DNA of 64,000 nt, taken from the NCBI RefSeq assembly GCF_042186555.1, contig NC_133334.1, forward strand, positions 26,088,971 to 26,152,970, given 5' to 3'. The notes beneath the pieces are model-generated. The model made no database searches. It was not told where the DNA came from and was given only the letters and a program-made list of their open reading frames with translations. Origin of the DNA: Aquarana catesbeiana. Lineage: Eukaryota > Chordata > Amphibia > Anura > Ranidae. Shown piece by piece: positions 10,973-20,894 of this stretch; the stretch's first letter is position 1, and each line of letters opens with the position of its first letter. The position numbers were made by a program, and so were the translations under genes.

Positions 10973-11463
10973 TACAGTAAAACCTTGGTTTGAGAGTAAC
11001 TTTGAGAGCGTTTTGCAAGACAAGCAACATTTTTTTAAATACATTTTGACTTGATATACAAGTAGCGTCATTTTACAACTGGGTATAAAAGAGAAGAGAG
11101 GCGCCTCTAAGTGTAGCACTATGGTTCTATTTAATGAAGCTACAACATTTAGCAACATATTGCTACACTTAGAGGGGCTTCTCTTCTCTTTTATACTCTG
11201 GAGCTTCTGCTGGATTTTTTTTCTAATCCCCTTGTGGAAGCTTCCATTTGTGGATGGACATTTTATGGTTTCACAGCCTATCACATTGCTATAATCTTTT
11301 TATATGGACTATAAACTGAAGGACTTATGAATAAATGGTTGTGGAACGAATCACTTCAGTTTCCATTATTTCTTATGGGGAAATTCGCTTTGATATACAA
11401 ATGCTTTGGATTACAAGCATGTTTCTGGAACAAATTATGCTCGCAATCCAAGGTTTTACTGTA
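10973..11463. mobile_element. Tc1/mariner-type MITE with TA duplication
   Basis: Ends CAGTAAAACCTTGG (from 10975) and CCAAGGTTTTACTG (to 11461) are inverted repeats flanked by TA on both sides. Inside is a second inverted repeat (about 11086-11205) with AGAGAAGAGAGGCGCCTCTA-type arms around an AT-rich loop. Non-coding. Confidence 0.8.
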
Positions 11464-11789
11464 CCATGCTTTTTGGTGCAGCGCAACTTTAAAAATCATG
11501 CCTGCGCCATTGTGCATGTTTTGCATGCATAGAGCAGCCCATTAAAAATGCAATGATTTTGAGCATGCAAAAAGGAGAACACGCAACCTGGAGCTGGGAC
11601 ACTGGGCAGACTCAGCGATTTTGGAGGAGGTGCAGTGACGCGCAGTGACTCCTTAGTTAAACCAGTCTCTAGCCTATAGAAGGATCTTTTCCAGGAACCT
11701 GTTAAATTAATGGAACCTTGCAGACTTGCTTGGGAGGCGGAGGCCCCGGGGTTAGACAGGGATGACTAGGACGACATGTGGGGGACAGC

Positions 11790-12301
11790 TTTTCGATTAC
11801 TTAGTCTTACCAGAGATCGGTTAATTCACTACAAATTCCTACATAGTTACAAAGCCATCCACAACTCTGCCCCCAGCTACATCACTAACCTAGTCTCAAA
11901 ATACAAACCTAATCGCCATCTCCGTTCCTCCCAAGACCTCCTGCTCTCTAGCTCCCTCATCACCTCCTCCCATATCCGCCTCCGGGACTTCTCCCGAGCC
12001 TCTCCCATCCTCTGGAATTCCCTACCCCAATCTGTCAGACTGTCTCCAAATTTATCCACTTTTAGGCGATCCCTGAAAACTTTCCTCTTCAGAGAAGCCT
12101 ATCCTGCCTCCATCTAATAACTGCACTATTTTCTCCATTAGCTCATCCCCCACAGCTATTACCCTTTTGTATAACTTGACCCTCCCTCCTAGATTGTAAG
12201 CTCTAACGAGCAGGGCCCTCTGATTCCTCCTGTATTGAATTGTATTGTCTGCCCTAATGTTGTAAAGCGCTGCGTAAACTGTCGGCGCTATATAAATCCT
12301 G

Positions 12302-12330
<29 letters not shown>
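11790..12330 (+). pseudogene. L2/CR1-type LINE, 3' end
   Basis: Dead-on-arrival 3' fragment of a non-LTR retrotransposon. The translation in one frame (to 12117) ends the ORF2 protein, with YKFLHSYKAIHNSAPSYI, then SPILWNSLPQSVR, then FRRSLKTFLF. These are the conserved C-terminal blocks of L2/CR1/Rex-type ORF2. The 3' UTR carries AAGCGCTGCG and GGCGCTATATAAAT, followed by an (AAT)n tail (12302-12330), as expected for this class instead of poly(A). It is 5'-truncated and inserted next to, or in, the L1-type fragment that follows. Confidence 0.8.
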
Positions 12331-12331
<1 letters not shown>

Positions 12332-12333
<2 letters not shown>

Positions 12334-14052
12334 ATAGAACATACCTCACCCTGGCTAGATTAGCGAAAATGTTTGGGAACCAACAGTCTTTATGTTGGAG
12401 ATGTTCAACACCTATGGCGAACTTTATACACATATTTTGGGACTGCCCCCATATTAAAACATACTGGCAAGCCATAATGCAATGTATTAGATCGGTCACC
12501 TCTATTTCAATCCCACTGTCTATTGAAGTATGCTTGTTGCATTTGGCTGAACCTTTGGCCACGACTAGGGCTATACGAACTCTTCTCACCCTATTATTGT
12601 TTTATGCTAAAAAACGAATTGTCCTATCGTGGAAGAGTTTGTCTACCCCAACATTGGAGGCCTGGAAGTCTCTGGTCAACAAAGCAGTACCATATTATAA
12701 AGCCACCTAACTGAGCAGAGGGGCTCTAACGAAGTTTGATAAGGTCTGGGGAGGGTGGATGACTTCGGTGGACACAGTCTCGGACTAACTACATTATCAG
12801 CAGGGCAGGACTTAGGGTGGTGGGGGCCCCTGGGCTTGAGTCACTTTCGGGCCCTACCCTTCTATACATGTGCACAGTTCTATAAAACAGAAATAGAAAA
12901 GGACAAGGTGCGCCAGACTCAGTGCAGTAATAAAGAACTTCTGTTTAATTGGACAAGACAAAACAGCCAAATGGCTACTCACAAAAGTAGATAATATATA
13001 AGCGTATAAGTGGGGGATACTGTACTGGTATTCGTCCTGGGTCCACGATTAATAAAAGCAATACAAATGGATAAAATGATAAGTACCGTATTTATCGGCG
13101 TATAACACACACCCCAAGTTTAGGAGGGAATTTTAAGGAAAAAAACTTTTAGGAGGGAAGTTTAAGGAAAAAAAAACTTACATTTAAATGCCCATCAATG
13201 CAACCTTATCAGTATCCATCTGCAGCCTTGTCAGTATCATTGCAGCCTTGTCAGTGTCAGTGTAGCCTTGTCAGTGTCAGTGTAGCCTTGCTTGCCCCAG
13301 TGTCATTTGCGGACTTGTCAGTGTAGACTTGTCAGTGTAGCCTTGCTCCAGTGTCATTGCTGCCTTGTCATTGCAGCCTTTCAGTTTAAAAATGGCGGAC
13401 GCCCTCGGCGGCTTTTGGCGGCTTTCGGCTGCTCGGGCCGGCGGGGCCCCCTATTGGTTGGGGCCCATGGGCTTGAGCCCAGTCAAGCCCAATGGTAAGT
13501 CCGGCCCTGATTATCAGATATACTCACTGACCTTGGAGTCTTGAAGGATAAGTGTTTTTCTTCTTCTTTTTTTTTTCTTTTTGGAGTGCTAGAGGAGTGC
13601 AGACCAACCAAGGACTAATGTAAGGATTATCTCAATGGGAGGCTTTTGTATGTGCATAGAGGCTACTGCTTCTCCTGTTGAAGGGACTGGGGGGGGTTCG
13701 GGGAGGAAAGGACCGCATGAGCCGATATTCTACTGTAAAATAGAGCAGAGAGTGACCGCACAGAATCGCTAAAAATCACCCCCCCCGGCTGGAGAGTAAT
13801 GTGGTGGGCCTTTCTGTCTAGGCAAGACTACACCAGGGCTGGGTCATTACCCTTTTTGTGTTTGTTGTGGGTTTGGTTTTGGGTGTGAGGGGGTTCTTTT
13901 TCTTTTGATGCTTTTCTCAACTTTTTATTGTTCTACACTGGAATGTTTTTTACTCTGTAATCCAGTAGTTGTTACCGCTTTTTGCGGGCTGTTGAATGTT
14001 TGTATGTCATAAAATTTAATAAGAAAAAGTAATTTACAAAAAAAAAAAAAAG
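12332..14052 (+). pseudogene. L1/Tx1-type LINE, 3' end, interrupted
   Basis: C-terminal part of an L1-superfamily ORF2 protein (about 12332-12708). It is recognised from the Cys/His block CWRCSTPMANFIHIFWDCP followed by HIKTYW, equivalent to CPRCGQ...HMIWSCP at 44830-44880 in L1-A. Downstream is the 3' UTR, split by a hAT-like insertion at 12801-13509 and ending in poly(A) at about 14037-14052. No catalytic domain remains. Confidence 0.75.
12793..13517. mobile_element. hAT-like MITE with 8-bp duplication
   Basis: The element 12801-13509 (709 bp) has ends CAGGGCAGGACTTA and, reversed, CAGGGCCGGACTTA. It is flanked by exact 8-bp repeats ATTATCAG (12793-12800 and 13510-13517). The 8-bp duplication and CAGGG ends fit the hAT superfamily. 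The interior holds a TACCGTATTTATCGGCGTAT-type repeat end and short CAGTGTCATTGCAGCCTT-like repeats. No transposase. Confidence 0.85.
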
Positions 14053-14224
14053 AACACGCGCTCAAACGCACCTCCTGGGGTGAACGAGCCCTCAGACCGG
14101 TGTGCCCCAGGATTGTGTGCAATTCTAAAGGGTGCCTAGACTGAAAAAAAGGTTTGCTGCTTTAAATGTTCTTTGCTGACTGCAGTACAAGGAAGTTGCT
14201 GTAGACATCAGCAGACTGGTTTGA

Positions 14225-14242
14225 GAAAATGAAAGTGAAAGC
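14225..14242 (+). promoter_or_regulatory. Interferon-stimulated response element-like array
   Basis: Three perfect consecutive GAAANN units (GAAAAT GAAAGT GAAAGC) lie 93 bp upstream of the signal-peptide ATG. This matches the binding pattern of IRF factors and ISGF3. An ETS-like GGAAGT (14191-14196) lies just upstream. The position fits a proximal promoter of an interferon-inducible immune gene. Function is inferred from motif and position only. Confidence 0.65.
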
Positions 14243-14334
14243 GGGTTAAGTCGTCTCTCCCTGTCCGCCCTGTAACTCTCAGGGTGGGGTTCAGTCGATT
14301 CACATATGGGCCTCGATAGAAGGGTCTCAGCAAG

Positions 14335-14422
14335 ATGTGTCCCGGGGAAAAGTCCCAGCGATGGAAACCAATGATAGTTCTATTTCTAATCAGCTTTCCC
14401 TTCCTGTGCCATTCACAAACAG
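14335..14422 (+). CDS. Exon 1: signal peptide of B7-H6-like Ig receptor
   Basis: Encodes 29 residues plus one base. A basic N-region (KSQRWK) is followed by a hydrophobic core (MIVLFLISFPFLC) and a polar HSQT end, a classic cleavable ER signal. The exon ends in CAG/GTGAGT, a strong donor, leaving phase 1. The leftover G joins CA at 49728 to give Ala, so the reading frame continues exactly into the V domain. The next recognised exon is 35.3 kb away. The start is the first ATG after the ISRE-like motif. Assignment to the downstream exons is inferred from strand, phase and the absence of another signal exon; a different gene cannot be excluded. Confidence 0.7.
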
Positions 14423-14524
14423 GTGAGTGTGTCTTGCATTGTCAGGGTGAGCAAAGGGTTAATGGTAAGTGTGAGGACACAGAACTATACAGAGCGGCCA
14501 TATTCTTGTGTAGTATTCCATGTT

Positions 14525-14692
14525 AACGGTAAGGCCTGATTCGCACCTATTGCATTTTTAGTGCTATTTGCATTTTGCAGATTTGCACTACAGTCCATTC
14601 AACATGGTTTCCTATGGAACACATTCTATAGTGCAAACCTGCAAAATGCAAAAAGCACTAAAAATGCAATAGGTGTGAATCAGGCTCGATTC
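14525..14692. mobile_element. Foldback MITE in intron 1
   Basis: Inverted repeat whose arms carry CTATTGCATTTTTAGTGC-type sequence and its complement GCACTAAAAATGCAATAG, with GCCTGATTC near both ends. Non-coding. Confidence 0.75.
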
Positions 14693-15088
14693 ACACTTAT
14701 GCATGTTGCTTTTGAGCGTTTCTGCAGTGTTTTTTGCGGTGCTTGCCGCGTTTTTGAACATGTGTTTGTGACGCGTTTTGCTTTTTTTTTTTTTTTTTTT
14801 TACAGTTTTTTTTTATACTGTATACAGTGTTTAAAAGAAATGAAAGGAAAAAAAACCCTGCAAAAACGCAAAACGCGGTACTTGCGTTTTTGGATGCGGG
14901 TCCATTGAATTCTATTACATGCAAAACGCTGCATTTTGCATGAAAAAAAAGTCCCCGACCCTTTCCAAAAATGCAGAGGTACAAAAAAGCATTGATGTGA
15001 ACATGTTCCATAGGAACCCATGTTAAAAAATTCCCATGCATTTCTACAAAATGCATCAAAAAACGCATTAGCGTGAATGGAGCCTAAG
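14693..15088. mobile_element. MITE with inverted GATTCACAC-type ends
   Basis: The left end GATTCACACTTATGC and the right end GCATTAGCGTGAAT are near inverted repeats. The interior is rich in GCGTTTT/AAAACGC words and an A/T run. Non-coding. Confidence 0.55.
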
Positions 15089-15245
15089 TTGGCATGACTT
15101 TATTGCCTTATCTTTGTGGGCATTTTGTGCGTCAGATCCCAGGAAGTACAGGCGCAGCGTCCAGCCCTGCTGCCAACAGCCTGTCAAAATGTTTGACATA
15201 CTAACATACGCAGCTGCTGGATGTGGTTGAATGCAGGACTTGCGT

Positions 15246-15298
15246 TTAATGGCCCGTACACACGATCCGAAAATCGGATCGTGTGTACGGGCCATTAA
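15246..15298. repeat. Perfect palindrome, 25-bp arms
   Basis: Perfect 25-bp inverted arms with a 3-nt AAA loop. The arm contains CCCGTACACACGATCCGA, the terminal sequence of the MITE family at 18092, 49050, 58367 and 60351. It looks like two element ends joined with almost no interior. Confidence 0.9.
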
Positions 15299-15693
15299 GA
15301 CGCTATAACTTTTGAGCAAACCAATCAATAAACGCTTGTTGCGATTTTTTTTTACCAAAAATATGTAGAAGAATACATATCGGCCTAAACTGAGGAAAAA
15401 CAATGTCTTTTTATATATTTTTTAGGGATATTTATTATAGCAAAAAGTAAAAAATGCGTTTTTTTTTCAAAATTGTCGCTATTTTTTTGTTTATAGCGCA
15501 AAAAATAAAAACCGCAGAGGTGATCAAATACCACCAAAAGAAAGCTCTATTTGTGGGGGGAAAAGGGACGTCAATTTTGTTTGGGAGCCACGTCGCATGA
15601 CCGCGCAATTGTCAGTTAAAGCGATGCAGTGCCGAATCGCAAAAAGTGCTCTGGTCTTGGCCAGCCAAATGGCCCGGGACTTAAGTGGTTAAA
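15299..15693 (-). mobile_element. piggyBac-like MITE (family P2), truncated, reverse copy
   Basis: Reverse-complement match to the left part of 15914-16846 and 54686-55626. Shared words include AACTGACAATTGCGCGGTC and AAACAAAATTGACGTC. It ends at CCACTTAAG/AAGTGGTTAA next to 15690. Confidence 0.7.
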
Positions 15694-15909
15694 AACGTGC
15701 GCTTTGCCACTTTTATATGCCGTGGTTAGCGGCATTCTTGAGCGTTTGCGTTTAGCCCTTTTTTTTTTAACAGATTTTATACCCTCCCAAATGCCTACAG
15801 GCAGCAGGTACAAAGCTCCCTGGGATAAGCCGTCTCTCGGGCACAGATACCAAATCCAAGAAGGTAGTGACAAAGCAGTGCGGTGTTTATTTGTTTTGAG
15901 CTTATTATA

Positions 15910-16850
15910 TTAACCACTTCAGCCCTGGAATGTTTTACCCCCTTTAATGACCAGGCCATTTTTTGCCATACGGCACTGCGTCGCTTTAACTGACAATTGC
16001 GCGGTCGTGCGACGTTGCACCCAAACAAAATTGACGTCCTTTTTTCAACACAAATAGAGCTTTATTTTAGTGGTATTTGATCACCTTTTGGTTTTTATTT
16101 TTTGCGCTATAAACAACACAAGAGCGACAATTTTCAAAACAAAAAAAACAATATTTTTTAGTTTTTGCTATAATAAATATCCCCCGATTTTTTTATTTTT
16201 TTTTTAAATTTCTTCATCAGTTTAGGCCGATATATATTCTTCTACATATTGTTGGTAAAAAAAATAAATAAATCGCTATAAGCGTATATTGATTGGTTTG
16301 TGAAAAGGTTATAGCGTCTACAAAATAGGGAATAGATTTATGGCATTTTTTTTTCTTTTTTTACTAATAATGGAGGAAATTAGTGATCGGGACTGCGACA
16401 TTGCAGTGCACAGATCGGACACTTTTGACACTTTTTTGGGACCAGCGACATTTATTCAACGATCACAGCTAAAAATGGCCACTGATTACTGTATAAATGT
16501 CACTGGCAGGGAAGGGGTTAACACTAGGGGGCAATCAAGGGGTCAAATGTGTTCCCACAGCGTGTGTTCTAACTGTGGGGGGAGGGGACTGACTAGAGGA
16601 GGAGACATATCGCTGTTCCTAACTAATAGGAACACACGATGTGTCTCTCCTCTCCTGACAGAACCAGGATTTGTGTGTTTACACACACAGGTCCCCGTTC
16701 TGTGCCTCGTGCCTGCGATTGGCGGGTGGCCGGATCGATGGCGGGTGGCCGGACCGCCGGCCTTGCGCATCGGGTCCCCCACCGTGCAGCGGGGGGAGCC
16801 GACATACCTGTATGTCGTTTTGCGCAGGAGAGCCTCCGGGGAGTGGTTAA
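15910..16850 (+). mobile_element. piggyBac-like MITE (family P2), full copy
   Basis: TTAA flanks (15910-15913, 16847-16850) and CCACT inverted ends. Together with the reverse copy at 15299-15693 it forms a large inverted pair. No transposase; the open frame at 16340-16987 has no recognisable domain. Confidence 0.7.
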
Positions 16851-16859
16851 CATCTGCTC

Positions 16860-17234
16860 TTAGGCCCCTCTCACACTGGGGCGGGGGGTGTGTCGGTGGT
16901 AAAGCGCCACTATTTTTAGCTATTCGGCCGGTAGAGGGGCGCTTTTACCCCCCCGCTAGCGGCCGAGAAAGGGTTAAAACGGTATAGCCGCGCTGCCCCA
17001 TTGATTTCAATGGGCAGGAGCAGTGACCTAGCGGTATACACATCACTCCTTCACTGCTCCAAAGATGCTGCTAGCAGGACTTTTTTTAGCGTCCTGCCAG
17101 CGCACCGCCCCAGTGTGAAAGCCCTCGGGGCTTTCACATTGGAGAGACAGGAGCGGCTCTTTCAGGGCGCTTTGCAGGCGCTATTTTTAGTGTTATAGCG
17201 CCTGCAAAGCGCCCCAGTGTGAAAGGGGTCTAAG
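16860..17234. mobile_element. MITE with CCCCTCTCACACTGGGGC ends (family H)
   Basis: The left end GGCCCCTCTCACACTGGGGC and right end GCCCCAGTGTGAAAGGGGTC are inverted repeats, framed by TTAG and TAAG. Related copy at 19547-19822. Confidence 0.7.
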
Positions 17235-17301
17235 TCTAGGAGGGGGTTTGAGGCAGTCAATGCTGGTTTGGGCATAGAGGCCCCAAATATGTATCTGGGT
17301 C

Positions 17302-17560
17302 CTCCAGTTCCCAGAGTCTGTGTGATTTGGGGAGACATGGACTTGAATCCGAAGTAAAGTTACTCCAAAAGTCCCCCCAGGCATACATCTCACAAAGAAT
17401 AGAGCCCCCCCCAAATGCCAGGGCCCATAGTCAGTAGGCAAGAGACTAGCCTGCAGTTCCCTCCAAAAGCCCCTGTCCCAGTTGGGTCTGTCACATTTCT
17501 CCCCCTTCAAAAGTAGACTAACCAGATCCCAGACCTCCACCTTGCCTGGACATGCGTTAG
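17302..17560. repeat. Repeat fragment shared with 47378-47572
   Basis: About 200 bp is nearly the same as 47378-47572, for example TGAATCCGAAGTAAA and CCCCCCAGGCATACA. At the second site it is continuous with the antisense coding remnant ending at 47462, so this is probably another piece of the same element. Confidence 0.7.
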
Positions 17561-17588
17561 TCGGCTAGAGTGAACCCACATAGTCGGT

Positions 17589-17940
17589 AGGGTGCCCACG
17601 TGTCCCGGGACAATCCTGCAATTAGCAGGTCTGTCCCGGGCACCCTCATTCCGGGACAATACAGTGTCCCAGGATTGCCCTGGCTCGATCTAATGCCCCC
17701 CAAAATAGCCTTTGCATCATCTTACTTTATTCATCACCGCCGCTGGCTCAGTGCCCAAACTGGTTGCTACCTGCCACTGGCTTGGCGTGTAGCAACCAGT
17801 GACGTCATGAGCAGGAAAGAGGCAGAGACCCATCACAGCGGTGGAGACCCATCCTCCTCTGCGCCTATTGTTTAGCTCCACCCACCTCCACCCTGCATGT
17901 TCTCGAGTCCAGCCAGGCAGCGGCATGCAGAAGAAACTTC
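17589..17940. mobile_element. DNA element end (GGGTGCCCACGTGTCCCGG)
   Basis: The end GGGTGCCCACGTGTCCCGG and the following GGACAAT match the reverse complement of 29040-29087. The right boundary is uncertain. No coding potential recognised. Confidence 0.5.
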
Positions 17941-17962
17941 TAAAGCTGGCCATACACCTCTA

Positions 17963-18087
17963 GATTATCTGCAGATTTTCTATGGTTAGATGGAAAAAGT
18001 GGGAGATTCCTCCATCCACACAGTTTAGCGAACATGAAGAAATCTGTTGCACTTTTTCCATCTAACCATAGAAAATCTGCAGATAAA
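17963..18087. repeat. Foldback repeat
   Basis: Arms of about 37 bp: the left begins TTATCTGCAGATTTTCTATG and the right ends with its complement. The interior is about 50 bp. Confidence 0.85.
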
Positions 18088-18091
18088 CTAT

Positions 18092-18478
18092 AATGCCGCG
18101 TACACACGGTCGGACTTTTCGGCTACAAAAGTCCGACAGCCCGTCTGACAGACGTTCGACCGACTTTTGGCGGACCTGCGGCAGACTTTCTAACGAACGG
18201 ACTTGCCTACATACGATCACACAAAAGTCCGACGGATTCGTACGTGATGACGTACACCGGACTGAAATAAGGAAGTTGATAGCCAGTAGCCAATAGCTGC
18301 GCTAGCGTGGGTTTTTGTCCGTCGGACTAGCATACAGACGAGCAGATTTCTGGGTCCGGCGGAATTATGACGTAAAGATTTGAAGCAAGATCCAAATCTA
18401 AAGTCCGTCAGATTTGTGGCTGGAAAAGTCCGCCGAAAGTCCGGGGAAGCCCACACACGATCGGATTGTCCGCCGGAT
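18092..18478. mobile_element. MITE of the GTACACACGATCGGA family (G1)
   Basis: Left end GCCGCGTACACACGGTCGGA; right side CCACACACGATCGGATTGTC. The interior is filled with inverted GTCCGAC/GTCGGAC words. Non-coding. Confidence 0.65.
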
Positions 18479-18485
18479 TTGAGTG

Positions 18486-18800
18486 GATCGGTTTGGGTCG
18501 GTACAGTTTGGAAGGCCTAGAATGGTCCGGCCTATTCAGGTGATCGTTTCCACTGCAAGTCGGACCGCCAGGGGCCATACGTGGGTTTGGAAAAAATGCC
18601 TAGCATGGCGTCACACGTCCGCCAATCAGTGGAATGTATTGTAGCTCCGCCCTAACCGAACCGTACCATTTTCTATGGCTCCACATCTGAGGCACGACCC
18701 AGAATGGAGCGGTTCGGTTGTATGGGCCGCTTTTTATAATGGAAACACTCAAAATAGCCTACCGTACCGAACCGATCCGCTCAGTGGAAACGAGGCATAA
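18486..18800. mobile_element. MITE with GGATCGGTT...AACCGATCC ends
   Basis: GAGTGGATCGGTTTGGGTCG and the complement of CCGTACCGAACCGATCCGCT mark the two ends. Non-coding. Confidence 0.65.
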
Positions 18801-18807
18801 CAGATGA

Positions 18808-19272
18808 GATTACACCATAGGCGTGCGCAAGGGGTGTGCCAGGTGTGCCTGGGCACACCCTAATCCTGGAGTTGGCAACCCATCAATTGTGGGCAGGTGA
18901 CAGGTAAGCCGCGATCCTTACTTGCCGACCCCCAGAACCTGGACAGGTTAGGCGACGGGGGTGGAAATTAGTGCAACAGATCTGTATTTTCTTCTGCAGC
19001 AGCTGAAAGTAGGCTTCTCCTCCTCTTCCTCTCACCAACATTCAGCTGCCACAGGAGGAAAATACAGGGGATTAGTACCAATGTATACCACCCCTCTTGT
19101 CCCAGTTCCTCTTCTTTCTGCTGCCCAGGTCCCCCTGGTCCACCCCCCCCCATTGTTTTAAGGATGACAAGCGGGGGAAGAAGCTGATAAATATATGTTA
19201 CAAACGCATATGTGTTGGAGCTTTGTGGTGCACACCCTAATAAAATAGGCTGCGCACACCTATGGATTATAC
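18808..19272. mobile_element. hAT-like MITE, 8-bp duplication with one mismatch
   Basis: The element 18816-19264 has ends CATAGGCGTGCGCA and, reversed, CATAGGTGTGCGCA. Flanks are GATTACAC and GATTATAC. No transposase. Confidence 0.75.
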
Positions 19273-19316
19273 CCTGGATGGAAGGAGCACACATCCCTAG
19301 ATATCAGGGCAGGTTT

Positions 19317-19394
19317 CATGCTGGGACTTGAAATCCTTCACTTTTGGGGGATGTGACCCCCCCCCAAAAGTGAAGAACTACAGGTCCCAGCATG
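19317..19394. repeat. Short foldback repeat
   Basis: CATGCTGGGACTTG...TTCACTTTTGGGGG pairs with CCCCCAAAAGTGAA...CAGGTCCCAGCATG. Confidence 0.9.
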
Positions 19395-19546
19395 AACCCC
19401 TCAGAGTTGAAGATGTTTCCCTTATCACTGCACACATGATGACTCCCCCCACCCGGCCCTTCTGTCCAGCTGCTCGCTGTCTCTTCTCTCCCACTACTTG
19501 TGTTGCTCTCACTACACCTGCAGCAGCCCCCCCCCCCTCCTCCTTC

Positions 19547-19822
19547 AGATCCCTTTCACACTGTGGCGTTTTGCAGGCGCTGTAGCGTTAAAAATGGCGC
19601 CTGCAAAACGCCCCAAAACAGCTGCTCCATTCATTCCAGTGTGCAAGCCCGTGTAGCGGCATTTTGCAGGTGGATTCAACCCCTTTTCAGCCACTAGCGG
19701 GGGTTAAAATCACCCTGCTAGCGGGCCGAATAGCGCCGTTAACACGACGGTAAAGCAGCGCTAAAAATATCGCCGCTTTACCGCTGACACCCAGGGAATC
19801 GGCAGTGTGAAAGGGGTCTCAG
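19547..19822. mobile_element. MITE (family H, second copy)
   Basis: Inverted ends GATCCCTTTCACACTGTGGC and CAGTGTGAAAGGGGTCTCAG; related to 16860-17234. Confidence 0.65.
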
Positions 19823-19959
19823 CCTTTCACACGGCTTTTTTTCTCGGAGAATAGGTGCAGGAACTTCCCCCGTCTGAGTCACCTCTTGTATCTGCCCCCT
19901 TACCCATCTCTGATCATTTGTATGGAACATGTTAATGATAAAAAGAAAAGCAGTAAAAT

Positions 19960-20350
19960 AGATCCCCTGCAGCCAGCAACAATAGAATCCCAACAATAGA
20001 TCCCCAAACAACAATAGACTCCCCCGGCAACAATGGACTCCACCCCAACAACAATAGATTCCCTGCAGCAACAGTGAACTACCCACAACAAAATATCACA
20101 CCCAAGCAACATTAGACCCCCCCCCCCCTCACAGCAGCAACAACAGATCTCCCAGCAGCCAGCATCAATAGATCCTCCAGCAGCCAGTAAGAATAAAAAT
20201 GTCCCTCAACAGTAGATCCCTTCCAGCAACATAAGACCCCCTAGCAACAATAGATTCCCCATCAGCAACAATAGACCCTCAAACAAAATCAGATCCCCAC
20301 CAGTGACAATAGATCCCCCAGCAGCCAACATCAATAGACCCTCCAGCACA
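19960..20350. repeat. Irregular AGCAACAATAGATCCCC repeats
   Basis: About 20 degenerate units of 15-25 bp built on CAACAATAGA plus a C-run. No fixed period. Confidence 0.8.
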
Positions 20351-20700
20351 CCTCAGCACCCCTTGTTATTACATACATTCAGTGCTGGAGGTACCGGAAA
20401 TGCGTTCCCCCGCATTCCCCCACGTTCCCGCTGAAAAAAGCCCTGGCCTTTCATGTTCTGCCACTTTTTGACCTACTAGTCTTTTTAACCCCTCTGTATG
20501 CTAAGCAATCCTCTCAGCAGTGGCCCATCTCTCATCTGCAACTATCACAGCCTCAGAATCTTGCCAGCATTCCATTCTTTGCTCCTTCAACCTGCCAGAA
20601 TTTTTTTTTTCTCCACTGCAACGGTGTAACTGCAGGGGTCGCCATTGCAACCCAGCCTCATACTTCAGGGGGCCCATGCAGCTTCCCTCTAAACCTGTAA

Positions 20701-20850
20701 AGGAGGGGCGGCATAGAGAGGAACCTGATGCCCTCCATGTTCTTCTTGCAGCCACTGAATGCCAGCAGGTGGTAAAGTAGGAAAAGTGGGCATTCAGTGG
20801 CTGCAAGAAGAACATAGGGGGCATCAGTTCCTATATATGCCGCCCCTCCT
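20701..20850. repeat. Foldback repeat
   Basis: Inverted arms of about 60 bp (20701-20763 and 20787-20850), with GTTCTTCTTGCAGCCACTGA and its near complement. Confidence 0.85.
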
Positions 20851-20894
20851 ATACAGTTTCCTTCTGCTGCCCTCAGGCCCATCAACGCTCTCCT

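Noticed and set aside
11572..14062. GAACACGC near 11574 and 14053 as a target duplication of the L1 3' fragment
   Set aside because: Short, and similar words occur in frog repeats generally; the left boundary of the fragment is masked by the L2-type piece, so the match may be chance.
14343..14357. NF-kB-like GGGGAAAAGTCCC in exon 1
   Set aside because: One base too long for a good kB site and inside coding sequence; chance match likely.
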